Positions 1 through 8,327 of a stretch of DNA of 64,000 bases are shown in pieces. The stretch spans positions 2,542,001 through 2,606,000 of the forward strand of contig NZ_KB375270.1 of assembly GCF_000314735.2 (NCBI RefSeq). The letters run 5' to 3'. Under the pieces are notes generated by a model. The model had not been told where the DNA came from, ran no database searches, and saw nothing but the letters and a program-made list of their open reading frames with translations. A program made the position numbers and the translations under genes. Source of the DNA: Afipia felis ATCC 53690. Its GTDB lineage: Bacteria; Pseudomonadota; Alphaproteobacteria; Rhizobiales; Xanthobacteraceae. Every line of letters starts with the position of its first letter. Position 1 is the stretch's first letter.

Positions 1-2
1 GT

Positions 3-65
3 CTGACCGCTGTTGCAGCAACGGCAGGTTTTCTGATCACGCGCGCCTTCACGCCCGCGCCTTGA
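3..65 (+). CDS. Possible C-terminal end of a membrane protein (cut by window edge)
   Basis: An open frame enters from the left edge and stops with TGA at 63-65. The visible 20 residues are hydrophobic (ending in ITRAFTPAP), which would fit a last membrane segment. It converges on, and overlaps by 17 bases, the leftward gene ending at 49. Too little is visible to identify it, and it may be chance. Confidence 0.25.
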   Translation: MTAVAATAGFLITRAFTPAP

Positions 66-621
66 TCTGGCTTATCAGGCCTGACGCGATAAGCCCGACG
101 AAGACGGAAAGTGTGCCGGCACTCATGGCGTTCAACCTGACAAATGCTTGGTATTCGGAACTGGTATAAATGTGTACGGGGGGGGTTCCATACGCACCGT
201 TGAATCCGAAATAGATGAGTATAGCCCCGCCAATCAAGATGAAGGCGAGTAGCCGCTCGGAAGGGCGGAAGAACGTTGCGGCAATTAGGGCGCATGGGAT
301 CAAGAAAATCTCCACGCCCGACGCCGGGCCGAATACCTTCGCGCTCAAGATCGTGTTGGCCATCCCAACAATAGGGAGCAGCGCTCGGCCAATCTTGGAA
401 TATCGCCGGGCAACGGCTGGCACGGCCAGGAAAAGCGGCGTCGACAGGAAGGTGAAGACAGCCGGCCAGACATGGTCGCTGACGGTCCAATAGACATAGA
501 GCGGATAAAACGGCTGATTGGATGCGACCACCAGCGCGATCAGGTTGCAGGCGGCGACCATGGGATCGTCATGGGCGGCGTAAGCCGCGATTCGATCCCA
601 CATGTGTCGAAGACGATTCAT
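49..621 (-). CDS. Hypothetical polytopic membrane protein, last gene of the sigmaE operon
   Basis: 190 residues from the ATG at 621 (MNRLRHMW), with about six hydrophobic segments at roughly 22-45, 50-70, 80-100, 103-117, 122-140 and 160-185. An in-frame ATG at 672 would overlap the upstream methyltransferase by 37 bases; 621 leaves a 15-base gap and is preferred, though neither start has a textbook ribosome site. No soluble domain follows. The hydrophobic pattern vaguely recalls membrane sensor modules found in front of bacterial nucleotide cyclases, but here it stands alone. Its place at the end of the rpoE-chrR operon suggests co-expression with the lipid-modifying enzymes. Function unknown. 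Confidence 0.75.
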   Translation of the reverse strand: MNRLRHMWDRIAAYAAHDDPMVAACNLIALVVASNQPFYPLYVYWTVSDHVWPAVFTFLSTPLFLAVPAVARRYSKIGRALLPIVGMANTILSAKVFGPASGVEIFLIPCALIAATFFRPSERLLAFILIGGAILIYFGFNGAYGTPPVHIYTSSEYQAFVRLNAMSAGTLSVFVGLIASGLISQIKARA

Positions 622-635
622 GGATGGACTGGGCG

Positions 636-1664
636 TCAGGCTGGACGCAGGAGATAATGGCTTACGCCCCATTCCTCGCCGCCGGCATGTCCGAACAGCC
701 CGGCGGTCGCCAGATAAAAGAGACGCCAGCGCTGGTGCCAGAGCGCGGCGTCGGCACCGTAAACCTCGCCGAGGATCCGATCTATCTCCCGGCGATTTTC
801 ATCGAAGCGCGCGAGCCAGTCCACCGCTGTCTTCTGATAGTGGATCCCGCTCCAGCGCCAGTCCTGTTCAACCACAAAGCAGTCCGGGAAATGCCCGATC
901 AGGCCGTGGCTCGGCATAATTCCTCCCGTGAAGAAGTGCTGGGCGATCCAGTCCGCTGCGTTTCTGTGATCGAACCGATAGGGACTGTTCTTGTGACTGA
1001 AAACGTGAATGAACAGCCTTCCCGTCTCGGGAGCGAGCCACATCCTGATACGTTCGAGCAGCCCCTTCCAGTTGGACATATGCTCGAACATCTCAACCGA
1101 GACGATCCTGTCGTACTGACTGCCAGCCGTGAATTCATTCATATCCGCCGTTACGATACGCACATTGGCGAGGCCGCGTTCGGCCGCTTGAGCCTCGATA
1201 TGAACTCGCTGTGGCCTTGAGTTTGAGACAGCGGTGATGATTGAACGAGGGAAACGCTCGGCCATGAAAAGCGTCAGCGATCCCCAGCCGCAACCGAGTT
1301 CCAAGATCGTTTGCCCGTCGGCAAGGTCGGCGTGTCTGACCGTCTCTTCAAGCGACATCCGCTCGGCGTCAGCCAGTGTTTCCTCACCCGTCCGATAAAA
1401 GCAGCACGAATATTTGCGACGCGGACCAAGCGTGAGGGCGAAGAACTCGGGCGGCAGTTCATAATGCTGCTTGTTGGCGGCGTCGGCATATTCGGCTATC
1501 GGATACTCGCCCATGGCGCGCACGAAATCGCTCTCTGCCACGTGCCCCTCGGTGGCAAGCTTTCGTCGCGTGCGTCCGACTAGGAGTTCGATGCCCATCT
1601 GCGCCAGGGAGTCGGGAAGCGGGACGCGTTCCGCGGCGCGGATAACTGAGGCAATCAAGCTCAT
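636..1664 (-). CDS. CFA-synthase-family SAM-dependent methyltransferase
   Basis: 342 residues. The SAM-binding motif I is clear (ILELGCGWGSLTLFMAERFP, about residues 118-137), followed by the acidic and VEMFEH motifs typical of the cyclopropane-fatty-acid synthase / coclaurine N-methyltransferase branch. The N-terminal lipid-binding extension of full CFA synthases is shortened, so this may be a related lipid methyltransferase rather than a true cyclopropanase. Its ATG overlaps the stop of the DUF1295 gene (ATGA, 1661-1664), so the two are probably translationally coupled. In Rhodobacter, sigmaE-controlled CFA-like methyltransferases are linked to methylated and furan fatty acids; a similar role is inferred here. 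Confidence 0.9.
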   Translation of the reverse strand: MSLIASVIRAAERVPLPDSLAQMGIELLVGRTRRKLATEGHVAESDFVRAMGEYPIAEYADAANKQHYELPPEFFALTLGPRRKYSCCFYRTGEETLADAERMSLEETVRHADLADGQTILELGCGWGSLTLFMAERFPRSIITAVSNSRPQRVHIEAQAAERGLANVRIVTADMNEFTAGSQYDRIVSVEMFEHMSNWKGLLERIRMWLAPETGRLFIHVFSHKNSPYRFDHRNAADWIAQHFFTGGIMPSHGLIGHFPDCFVVEQDWRWSGIHYQKTAVDWLARFDENRREIDRILGEVYGADAALWHQRWRLFYLATAGLFGHAGGEEWGVSHYLLRPA

Positions 1665-2494
1665 CGAATGTCTCCATTGTCACTCGCATAGGCAGCGTGT
1701 TGCGGGCCTGGCCAGAATGCGTTGACGCGATGTTGATAGTCTCGAAATGCCTTGCCGCGCGAGCGCAGCATGTGCGCTTCCAAGGGCGGAATACCGGAGG
1801 CGTGAACGAGGAGCCAATACATTAGAAATGGCCCGGCGAGAGACAACCACCCCCAAGGGTAGGCACCTGAAAGATCGATTGCGATGATGGCGTAGGCGAA
1901 CCAGCCTATCCATTCGAAAAAATAATTTGGATGACGCGACACCCCCCAAAGCCCGACGTCGCAAACCTTCCCTTTGTTTACCGGATCGGCACGAAATGCG
2001 GAAAGCTGACAGTCGGCTATCGTCTCGCCGAGAACTGCCATGATCAAGAAGGCGAAACCGAGCCAATCAGAGAATCTGAGCCCGGGTGCGGGGTTGTGAG
2101 CTGCAAGCGCGATCGACAGCGCCAGCGCCAGCCCCACCAGTGCCTGGATTTGCAGAAACCAGAGCAGGCGAACCTTGAATGCGTCTCCCCATTCCTCGCG
2201 CAACTGCCGGTAGCGCGGGTCGTCGTCGCCGCCGCGGGCGGTGCGAACAGCGATGTGGATGCCAAGCCGCAGTGACCAGACCAGTGCGAGAGCCGCCACG
2301 AGCACTTGACGGACCGAGATTTGGTTATCGGCAAGAGGAACAAGAGCCGCTGCCGCGGCGAAACAGCCGGTTGCAAAGGACCAGGTCGCGTCGATCCAGC
2401 CCGACTGACTAGTCCGCAGCGCCACAAGCCATGCTCCGGTCATCGTTGCCGGGAGGCAAGCCGCGAGCGCTACAAAGATGATTGTCGCCGTCAT
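1661..2494 (-). CDS. DUF1295 membrane protein (steroid 5-alpha-reductase-like fold)
   Basis: 277 residues with multiple membrane spans. The C-terminal half carries the family hallmark: a GVSRHPNYFFEW segment (about residues 180-195) and a run ending near an LRSRGKAFRDYQ motif, as in isoprenylcysteine-methyltransferase / 5-alpha-reductase-like proteins that reduce or methylate lipid substrates in the membrane. DUF1295 members recur beside CFA synthase, DUF1365 and amine-oxidase genes, all present here. It overlaps its neighbours by four bases on both sides (ATGA junctions), so it belongs to one tightly packed operon. The substrate is unknown; an NADPH-dependent reduction of an unsaturated lipid is a reasonable guess. 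Confidence 0.9.
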   Translation of the reverse strand: MTATIIFVALAACLPATMTGAWLVALRTSQSGWIDATWSFATGCFAAAAALVPLADNQISVRQVLVAALALVWSLRLGIHIAVRTARGGDDDPRYRQLREEWGDAFKVRLLWFLQIQALVGLALALSIALAAHNPAPGLRFSDWLGFAFLIMAVLGETIADCQLSAFRADPVNKGKVCDVGLWGVSRHPNYFFEWIGWFAYAIIAIDLSGAYPWGWLSLAGPFLMYWLLVHASGIPPLEAHMLRSRGKAFRDYQHRVNAFWPGPQHAAYASDNGDIR

Positions 2495-3348
2495 GCGGTA
2501 CTCCCCTGAACCGCCGTCGAATCGGGGAGCGATTGAGGATCGATGTTTTTCAGAGCAAAGCCTACGACGTCGTCGAGAACAGGCGCAAAGAACCGCAACG
2601 GTCGCGCCAAGGCGCCGATCAGCATGCGGTGATCGATATAATCGTACAGCTTGATCTCGGCTTCGCCTCCGACACGTCTTATGCTTTCGGCCATCCGAAC
2701 CGTATTGCCAGGATCGACGTGTCTATCCCGCCGCCCCGTTGCCAGAAACGTCGGTGGCGCATCTCTTCCAACGTAGTTTATTGGCTGCGTAGCGGCCAAG
2801 CCTTGCTGCGGTCCAAAAATTTCTTTCAGCGTAGTGCTATTCAACGGAAGAAAGTCGTAGGGACCGGCAAGGCCGATCATCGCGCTGAGATCGCGGCTTG
2901 CAACAAGTCCCACTTTGGCAAGCCTTTTACGGTCAAATGCTAGCATCGCCGCGATGTGGGCACCGGCGGAATGACCCATGACGATAAGCCGACGCGGATC
3001 GCCACCGAATTCCATTATATGATCCACGGTCCAGCTCATCGCCTCAGCCGCGTCATCAATAAAGTCAGGGAACCGGACCTCCGGAAAGACGCGATAATCG
3101 GGAATAACGACTGTGAAGCCGCGCGTCGCCAACGCCGACCCGACAAAAAAATAGTCGCCGCGCTCGCCTTCCTCCCAGCCTCCACCATAGAAGAAGACGA
3201 TAACAGGGGAAGGTCCATGTATAGTGGGCTGATAGACATCGAGAAGGTGACGCGGACGCTGGCCATAGCGGATGCCCTTACGCGGTCGCGTTGCTCCGAT
3301 CGCGGCGATCGCATTAAGAAAATCGAGCGGCGACGTAAACGCTTTCAT
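2491..3348 (-). CDS. Alpha/beta hydrolase (esterase/lipase family)
   Basis: 285 residues. An oxyanion-hole motif FFYGGGW (about 50-56) replaces the usual HGGG, the nucleophile elbow is GHSAG (about 125-129), and a later Asp (RRDRHVD) and His (YIDHR) complete a plausible Ser-Asp-His triad. This is the BD-FAE / hormone-sensitive-lipase-like type. No signal peptide is evident, so it should act in the cytoplasm or at the inner membrane face. It is the third gene of the rpoE-chrR operon, 27 bases after chrR, and overlaps the DUF1295 gene by four bases. A lipid deacylase role in membrane repair is inferred from context. Confidence 0.9.
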   Translation of the reverse strand: MKAFTSPLDFLNAIAAIGATRPRKGIRYGQRPRHLLDVYQPTIHGPSPVIVFFYGGGWEEGERGDYFFVGSALATRGFTVVIPDYRVFPEVRFPDFIDDAAEAMSWTVDHIMEFGGDPRRLIVMGHSAGAHIAAMLAFDRKRLAKVGLVASRDLSAMIGLAGPYDFLPLNSTTLKEIFGPQQGLAATQPINYVGRDAPPTFLATGRRDRHVDPGNTVRMAESIRRVGGEAEIKLYDYIDHRMLIGALARPLRFFAPVLDDVVGFALKNIDPQSLPDSTAVQGSTA

Positions 3349-3375
3349 CTGCTAGCAGCCATCCATCGGTCAGGA

Positions 3376-4026
3376 TCAGAAACCCACAAACGGGCGCAAA
3401 AGACGACCCAGGAATCCATGAAGCCGTGTGTCGCCTTCAAGAGCTGCAAGACAGACGCAATCCGATTCATGCCCCACGACCGGGCGATGATCGACATCGT
3501 CGCCCGCCTCGTCGAGATCCCCCGGGAAATACCGACCTCGCTCATCCAAAAGTGATCCGGACAGGATTTGCATGAATTCGAGGCCAGTATGTCCATGAGC
3601 CGGCAAATGAAGCCCCGCTCTCCCTTTGAGCAGCATGACCTTAGCGTCCGGACTGCCGGCGATCTTGACCTTGCTCCACTGGAAGCCAGGTCCAAGCCAT
3701 TTCCACGGGCCGACCTCGCAGTCCTGCATCGCTCGCGGAAGTTCCAATCCCAATTCCGGATGCTTGATCGTAGGCCGGTCTCTCGCCTGTAACGGTTGAG
3801 CAACTTCAAGCCGCTCCATGGTGCGCCCGAAGAGATCCGCTGCAAGCGGAGCGGGTGGCATCTCGTCCAGGATCGCTCCGCCAATGGCCTCGAAATTCGC
3901 CATACGGTTGCGGCAGACGGTGCATCCTTCAAGGTGTACGGATACGACAAGCGCGGGGCCGGCACTCAACGTTCCGCTCGCCCTACGCATCAGCGTTTCG
4001 TCGCTGGGATGATGATTGATGGTCAT
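3376..4026 (-). CDS. chrR: ChrR-family zinc anti-sigma factor
   Basis: 216 residues in two domains. The N-terminal anti-sigma domain has His6, His31, Cys35 and Cys38 (HLEGCTVC), the same four zinc ligands at the same positions as described for Rhodobacter sphaeroides ChrR. The C-terminal cupin domain has His144, His146, Glu150 and His180, each three residues along from the second zinc site of that protein, so both metal sites look intact. By homology it holds the sigma factor inactive until singlet oxygen or organic hydroperoxide releases it. Its ATG overlaps the sigma factor stop (4023-4026), which couples their synthesis. Confidence 0.95.
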   Translation of the reverse strand: MTINHHPSDETLMRRASGTLSAGPALVVSVHLEGCTVCRNRMANFEAIGGAILDEMPPAPLAADLFGRTMERLEVAQPLQARDRPTIKHPELGLELPRAMQDCEVGPWKWLGPGFQWSKVKIAGSPDAKVMLLKGRAGLHLPAHGHTGLEFMQILSGSLLDERGRYFPGDLDEAGDDVDHRPVVGHESDCVCLAALEGDTRLHGFLGRLLRPFVGF

Positions 4027-4676
4027 ATATTGTTGTCCAACAGGGTCCGAAGGCGATTGAGTGCCAGCCGGACACGGGATTTTACGGTGCCGAGCGGGAT
4101 GCCCAACTCTCGAGCGATCTCCGCATGGGGCTTCTCAGCAAAGAAAGAGAGCCGCACGATCGTTGCCTGATCGCTCGGTAGGGATGCCAATGCCTTTCGC
4201 ACCCCTTCTTCCCGTTCTGCCGTGATTGTGATGTCTTCACCCGATGGTGGCATGTCGGGTTCATCACTCGGATCCAAAAGATGATCGGCTGTCCGAGACT
4301 GCATGCGGCGCAGCCGGTCAATCCTTTGATTGCGAGCAATCGTAAACACCCATGTCGAGGCACCCGCTTTACCTGGATCGAAATAAGACGCCTTTCGCCA
4401 TACCGCGATCATGACCTCCTGGGTCACTTCCTCGGCGACGGAATCCGCAAGACCTGACCGCAGAAGGAAGCTTTTGATGCGAGGCGCGAAATAGGCGAAT
4501 AGCTGTGCGAAGGCATTTCGATCCTGCTGCCGCGCAACAGCACATATGAGGCTGATCAGTTCCTCAGGAGAAGGTAGCACCTCTTTTTGCCTGGCCTCGT
4601 TCAAAACAATAAGCCTCGCTGCGGGACGGACCTGCCGCGTGCGCCTTTTGTCGAGATGTAAACTTGCTGCATCCAT
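4023..4676 (-). CDS. rpoE: ECF sigma factor, RpoE/ECF11 type
   Basis: 217 residues. Region 2 (about 57-125) includes the core-binding and -10 recognition stretch around EEVTQEVMIAVWRKA and TWVFTIARNQRIDRLRR; region 4 (about 160-210) has the helix-turn-helix HAEIARELGIPLGTVKSRVR that reads the -35 element. Paired and overlapping with chrR, it matches the singlet-oxygen-responsive group (ECF11). A TGATCC-N18-TATGAA promoter on its own strand ends about seven bases before the start codon, implying autoregulation and perhaps a nearly leaderless mRNA. The N-terminus is about 30 residues longer than usual, so a start further in is possible. Confidence 0.95.
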   Translation of the reverse strand: MDAASLHLDKRRTRQVRPAARLIVLNEARQKEVLPSPEELISLICAVARQQDRNAFAQLFAYFAPRIKSFLLRSGLADSVAEEVTQEVMIAVWRKASYFDPGKAGASTWVFTIARNQRIDRLRRMQSRTADHLLDPSDEPDMPPSGEDITITAEREEGVRKALASLPSDQATIVRLSFFAEKPHAEIARELGIPLGTVKSRVRLALNRLRTLLDNNI

Positions 4677-4680
4677 TTGT

Positions 4681-4712
4681 CCTTCATACGCCCGCGCCCT
4701 GCAATTGGATCA
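4681..4712 (-). promoter_or_regulatory. Predicted sigmaE promoter for rpoE-chrR operon
   Basis: On the minus strand TGATCC (4712-4707) is followed after 18 bases by TATGAA (4688-4683). This fits the Rhodobacter sigmaE pattern of a TGATCC -35 with a TA-rich -10 about 18 bases away. Transcription would begin close to the ATG at 4676. Read by eye and untested. Confidence 0.55.
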
Positions 4713-4721
4713 CGGGTTAGG

Positions 4722-4751
4722 TGATCTACTGCGCGCCAAGTTCCGTAAATA
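4722..4751 (+). promoter_or_regulatory. Predicted sigmaE promoter for the divergent amine oxidase-DUF1365-cfa operon
   Basis: On the plus strand TGATCT (4722-4727) is followed after 18 bases by TAAATA (4746-4751), the same spacing as the promoter facing the other way. The two -35 elements are only nine bases apart, so two polymerases might not bind at once. Confidence 0.55.
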
Positions 4752-4781
4752 TTGGCAGTTTGACGCGCGGAGGGAAATCCT

Positions 4782-6161
4782 TTGACCGGAAAGATTACAG
4801 CCACCGACTGGCATAACGGACCAGAACACGGGCCGGCCCCCGGTCAAAGCCTTGATATCGCTGTTGTGGGCAGCGGCATTTCCGGCCTGTCCGCCGCGTG
4901 GTTGCTTTCCAAGAGGCACCGGGTTGTTCTTTACGAAGCCGATAACCGGCTGGGCGGACACAGCCACACCGTCGATGCTGGGGGCCTGGCAGTCGATACT
5001 GGATTCATCGTGTTCAACGAGAACACCTATCCAAACCTGACGGCTCTGTTCGATCACATCGGCGTTGCCACAAAGTGCTCCGATATGTCGTTTGCTGTTT
5101 CCCTCGACGACGGCCGTCTCGAATATTCCGGCACTGGACTACTAGGTCTATTCGCGCAGCGCCGGAACGCCATCAGCCCAAGATTCTGGATGATGCTACG
5201 CGATCTCGTCCGCTTCTATCGCGAGGCACCGCGGAACGTTGCGGCACTGGGCATGATAACTCTTGACGAATATCTCGATGCGGCTGGCTACGGGGATGGA
5301 TTCCGCAACGACCATCTCTATCCTATGGCGGCAGCCATCTGGTCGACTCCGGCGGCGAAAATCGGTACCTATCCCGCGGCTTCGTTCATCCGATTTTGCG
5401 AGAGCCACGGGCTGCTTAAGCTCACTGGCCGCCCCGTCTGGCGAACCGTCGCTGGCGGCAGCCGATGCTATGTTAGACGGCTCTCCGAGACCATACCGGA
5501 AGTCGTGTCAAACTATCCCATCAAAGCGATCGTTCGTACCGGAAATGGCGCCGAGGTCATCGGGCTCGAAGGCAACCGCCGCCATTTCGATCATGTTGTC
5601 ATCGCCGCCCACGCGGACGAGGCGCTGAAACTGCTGGCCGATCCGAGCAGCGAAGAACGGCGTCTTCTCGGAGCATTCGAATATATTTTCAACGATGCGG
5701 TCCTCCATTCCGATACGCGTCTGATGCCGCAGCGGCGTCGGGTCTGGTCGAGCTGGAATTACATGACCAGAGATGACCTTGACGGCCGCCGGCTTGCGGT
5801 CACCTACTGGATGAACCGCCTTCAGGAAATCGAGAGCGATCGGCCGTTGTTCGTGACGCTTAATCCTCACAAGGAAATTGAAGCCGATACAATCTTGAAA
5901 CAGATGCGTTACAGCCATCCCCGTTTCGATGCCGCGGCAATGGAGGCGCAGAAGCAGCTTTGGTCGCTGCAAGGTAGCCGCAACACCTGGTTCTGCGGAG
6001 CCTATTTCGGCGCAGGGTTTCATGAGGATGGGCTGCAAGCCGGTCTCGCGGTCGCCGAAGCGATCGGCGGCGTGCGGCGGCCATGGACGGTTCGGCACGA
6101 ATCCGGGCGAATTCATATTTATGAAAGCGAGCTCGATCTGCCTGAGACGGAGGCAGCCTGA
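4782..6161 (+). CDS. FAD-dependent amine-oxidase-like oxidoreductase
   Basis: 459 residues. The N-terminal Rossmann motif VVGSGISGLSAAWLL (about 28-42) with a following YEAD binds FAD; the C-terminal FAD-contacting region FCGAYFGAGFHEDGLQAGL (about 411-429) is also clear. The start is TTG at 4782, chosen because GGAGGG at 4769-4774 sits seven bases upstream and no ATG lies before the FAD motif. The family occurs with DUF1365 and CFA synthase in many proteobacteria and is thought to act on unsaturated or cyclopropane fatty acids, although the reaction is unproven. The next gene starts on its stop codon (TGATG). Confidence 0.93.
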   Translation: MTGKITATDWHNGPEHGPAPGQSLDIAVVGSGISGLSAAWLLSKRHRVVLYEADNRLGGHSHTVDAGGLAVDTGFIVFNENTYPNLTALFDHIGVATKCSDMSFAVSLDDGRLEYSGTGLLGLFAQRRNAISPRFWMMLRDLVRFYREAPRNVAALGMITLDEYLDAAGYGDGFRNDHLYPMAAAIWSTPAAKIGTYPAASFIRFCESHGLLKLTGRPVWRTVAGGSRCYVRRLSETIPEVVSNYPIKAIVRTGNGAEVIGLEGNRRHFDHVVIAAHADEALKLLADPSSEERRLLGAFEYIFNDAVLHSDTRLMPQRRRVWSSWNYMTRDDLDGRRLAVTYWMNRLQEIESDRPLFVTLNPHKEIEADTILKQMRYSHPRFDAAAMEAQKQLWSLQGSRNTWFCGAYFGAGFHEDGLQAGLAVAEAIGGVRRPWTVRHESGRIHIYESELDLPETEAA

Positions 6162-6982
6162 TGCCAAAGGTCCGATCAGCTCTTTTCGCTGGTTCTGTGA
6201 TGCACCACAGGCTCCGGCCAACACAGCACCGCTTGCGCTACAGAATCTTCTATCTCCTGCTCGATCTCGAAGAAATCGATGCTCTGGCAAGCAGGCTTCG
6301 CTTGTTCTCGCATAACCGCTTCAACCTCTTTAGCTTCCACGATCGCGATCATGGCGAGGCTGCAACCATGCCGCTTCGCGACAGGATCGAGCGGCACCTG
6401 GAAGAAGCGGGCATCGAATCGGGCGGACCGATCCAACTGCTCGCCATGCCCCGCATCCTAGGATACGCCTTCAATCCGCTAAGCATCTATTTCTGTCACA
6501 GACGAGACCAATCACTTTCCGCGATCTTCTACGAGGTCAACAACACCTTCGGGCAGCGCCACAATTATCTCATTCCCGTGCCCTCCGGCATCGAGGGGCC
6601 TATCCGGCAAGAAAGCCGAAAGTCTTTTTATGTGTCGCCATTCATGACCACCGACATGGTCTATTCGTTTTCTGTCGTGCCTCCGGGAACGGATTTAGCG
6701 GTTTCAGTTGTCGGCCGCGACGAGAGCGGGCCGCTTATTATTGCCAGGCTGGCTGCCGCCCGACAGGAGTTGACGGACGCTTCACTTGCGCGCGCCTTTT
6801 GCGTTTATCCACTGCTGACATTCAAAGTCATCGCGGGAATCTACTGGGAAGCGTTGCTGATCTGGCTGAAGGGTATTCGCCTGCATCGTCGACCCTTGCC
6901 ACCCGATCAGCCGGTCACCGTTGGGCGTAGCGCTAGTCCTGAGATCAATCATCCAGAAAAGAAAACAGCGAATGGCCTTTGA
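6161..6982 (+). CDS. DUF1365 domain protein
   Basis: 273 residues covering the whole DUF1365 family: an early HHRLRPTQHRLRYRIFY segment (about 12-28), the conserved PRILGYAFNPLSIYFC block (about 99-114), NNTFGQRHNY, and the KSFYVSPFM motif. The Tyr- and His-rich blocks suggest a metal or lipid binding site, but no reaction is known. It begins on the stop codon of the flavoprotein gene and ends 11 bases inside the cfa gene, so the three are translationally coupled. The constant linkage to CFA synthase argues for a shared lipid pathway. Confidence 0.93.
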   Translation: MPKVRSALFAGSVMHHRLRPTQHRLRYRIFYLLLDLEEIDALASRLRLFSHNRFNLFSFHDRDHGEAATMPLRDRIERHLEEAGIESGGPIQLLAMPRILGYAFNPLSIYFCHRRDQSLSAIFYEVNNTFGQRHNYLIPVPSGIEGPIRQESRKSFYVSPFMTTDMVYSFSVVPPGTDLAVSVVGRDESGPLIIARLAAARQELTDASLARAFCVYPLLTFKVIAGIYWEALLIWLKGIRLHRRPLPPDQPVTVGRSASPEINHPEKKTANGL

Positions 6983-8192
6983 CGGCAAAACGAGAACACT
7001 CGACGGGATTGGGGACCGCAAGGAAAGCTTGGTCGCCCGCGTCTTGCGCCGAATGATGGCCCAGATCGAGTTCGGCCATATCATGGTTGTGCTGCCCTCC
7101 GGTGATCGTATCGAGCATTCTGGTGCGCAGGCGGGACCTTCTGCAACGCTTGTTCTCCGTCGCTGGCGTGCGATCCGGCGCCTCCTCAGCCAGGGAGATC
7201 TGGGCTTTGCAGAAGCCTATATCGAGGGCGACTGGTCGAGTCCCGATCTTGCCGCATTCCTGGAATTGGCGGCGCGAAACATCGCCGTGCTCGATCGCAA
7301 GATGTCTGGTTTCTGGCCTGTCCGCATGTTTAATCGCGCGCGGCATTTGCGGCACGCGAACAGTAAAGCGGGTAGCCGCAGGAATATCTCGTTTCACTAC
7401 GATCTCGGCAATGATTTTTACCAGTGCTGGCTCGATCGGAGCATGACGTACTCCTCTGCGCTCTATGCGCATCCAAACCAGACGCTTGAAGACGCTCAGG
7501 AAGCCAAGCTGTCACAAATCGAAAAACTCCTGGACCTCCGCGGTGGCGAGGAGATCCTGGAAATTGGCTGCGGCTGGGGCGCGTTGGCCGTGAGATTGGC
7601 CCGCGCAGGGGCTCGCGTTACCGGTATCACCCTGTCGTCGGAGCAACTGGCACTCTCTCGACAGCGCGTGGAACAGGAAGCGTTGGTCGGCAGAGTTGCT
7701 TTGGAATTGACCGACTATCGCGACATCGAAGGCTCTTATGACAGGATCGTATCGATCGAGATGCTGGAGGCAGTCGGCGAGGCGTACTGGCCGATTTATT
7801 TCAAAACCCTGCATGATCGCCTGAACGTCGGCGGCATAGCGGTCCTGCAAGTGATCACGATCGACGAGACTCGTTTCGAGGCCTACCGTGGGTCCGCCGA
7901 TTTTATTCAGCGTCATATCTTCCCAGGCGGGATGCTTCCAACGAAAGCGATCATTATCGAACAAGGTGGGCAGGCCGGGCTCAAGCTCGTTTCGACACAA
8001 AGTTTCGGCCAGAGCTATGCCGCGACACTAGCCGAGTGGCGCAAACGTTTCTTGGCGTCATGGCCCAGCATCACCGAAATGGGGTTTCCGGAGCGCTTTC
8101 GCCGGCTCTGGGACTATTACCTATGTTATTGCGAGGCAGGCTTCAGGGCCGCAACTATCGATGTGGACTTCTATGTTCTCGCAAAAAGATGA
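6972..8192 (+). CDS. cfa: Cyclopropane-fatty-acyl-phospholipid synthase
   Basis: 406 residues from the ATG at 6972 (MAFDGKTRTL); a TTG at 6921 in frame would add 17 residues. It has the full CFA architecture: an N-terminal lipid-binding domain with GDLGFAEAYIEGDWSSPDL (about 75-93), then the SAM-binding ILEIGCGWGALAVRLA (about 196-211) and the catalytic-domain YSSALYAHPNQTLEDAQ and QRHIFPGGMLP motifs. It transfers a methylene group from SAM to cis double bonds of membrane phospholipids. As last gene of the predicted sigmaE-controlled operon, it parallels cfaA of the Rhodobacter singlet-oxygen response. Confidence 0.95.
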   Translation: MAFDGKTRTLDGIGDRKESLVARVLRRMMAQIEFGHIMVVLPSGDRIEHSGAQAGPSATLVLRRWRAIRRLLSQGDLGFAEAYIEGDWSSPDLAAFLELAARNIAVLDRKMSGFWPVRMFNRARHLRHANSKAGSRRNISFHYDLGNDFYQCWLDRSMTYSSALYAHPNQTLEDAQEAKLSQIEKLLDLRGGEEILEIGCGWGALAVRLARAGARVTGITLSSEQLALSRQRVEQEALVGRVALELTDYRDIEGSYDRIVSIEMLEAVGEAYWPIYFKTLHDRLNVGGIAVLQVITIDETRFEAYRGSADFIQRHIFPGGMLPTKAIIIEQGGQAGLKLVSTQSFGQSYAATLAEWRKRFLASWPSITEMGFPERFRRLWDYYLCYCEAGFRAATIDVDFYVLAKR

Positions 8193-8327
8193 CGGCCTAG
8201 ATGGAAGAAGCAAAAATTTTTAAGGGGCGCTTGTCTTCTCCCACGCAGATGCAAATCGGCTCCATCGGTTACTTGAGGTAGGTCCGCATCTAAATTGGTT
8301 TGTCGCTTAGATGACCTCTCGCAGCTT

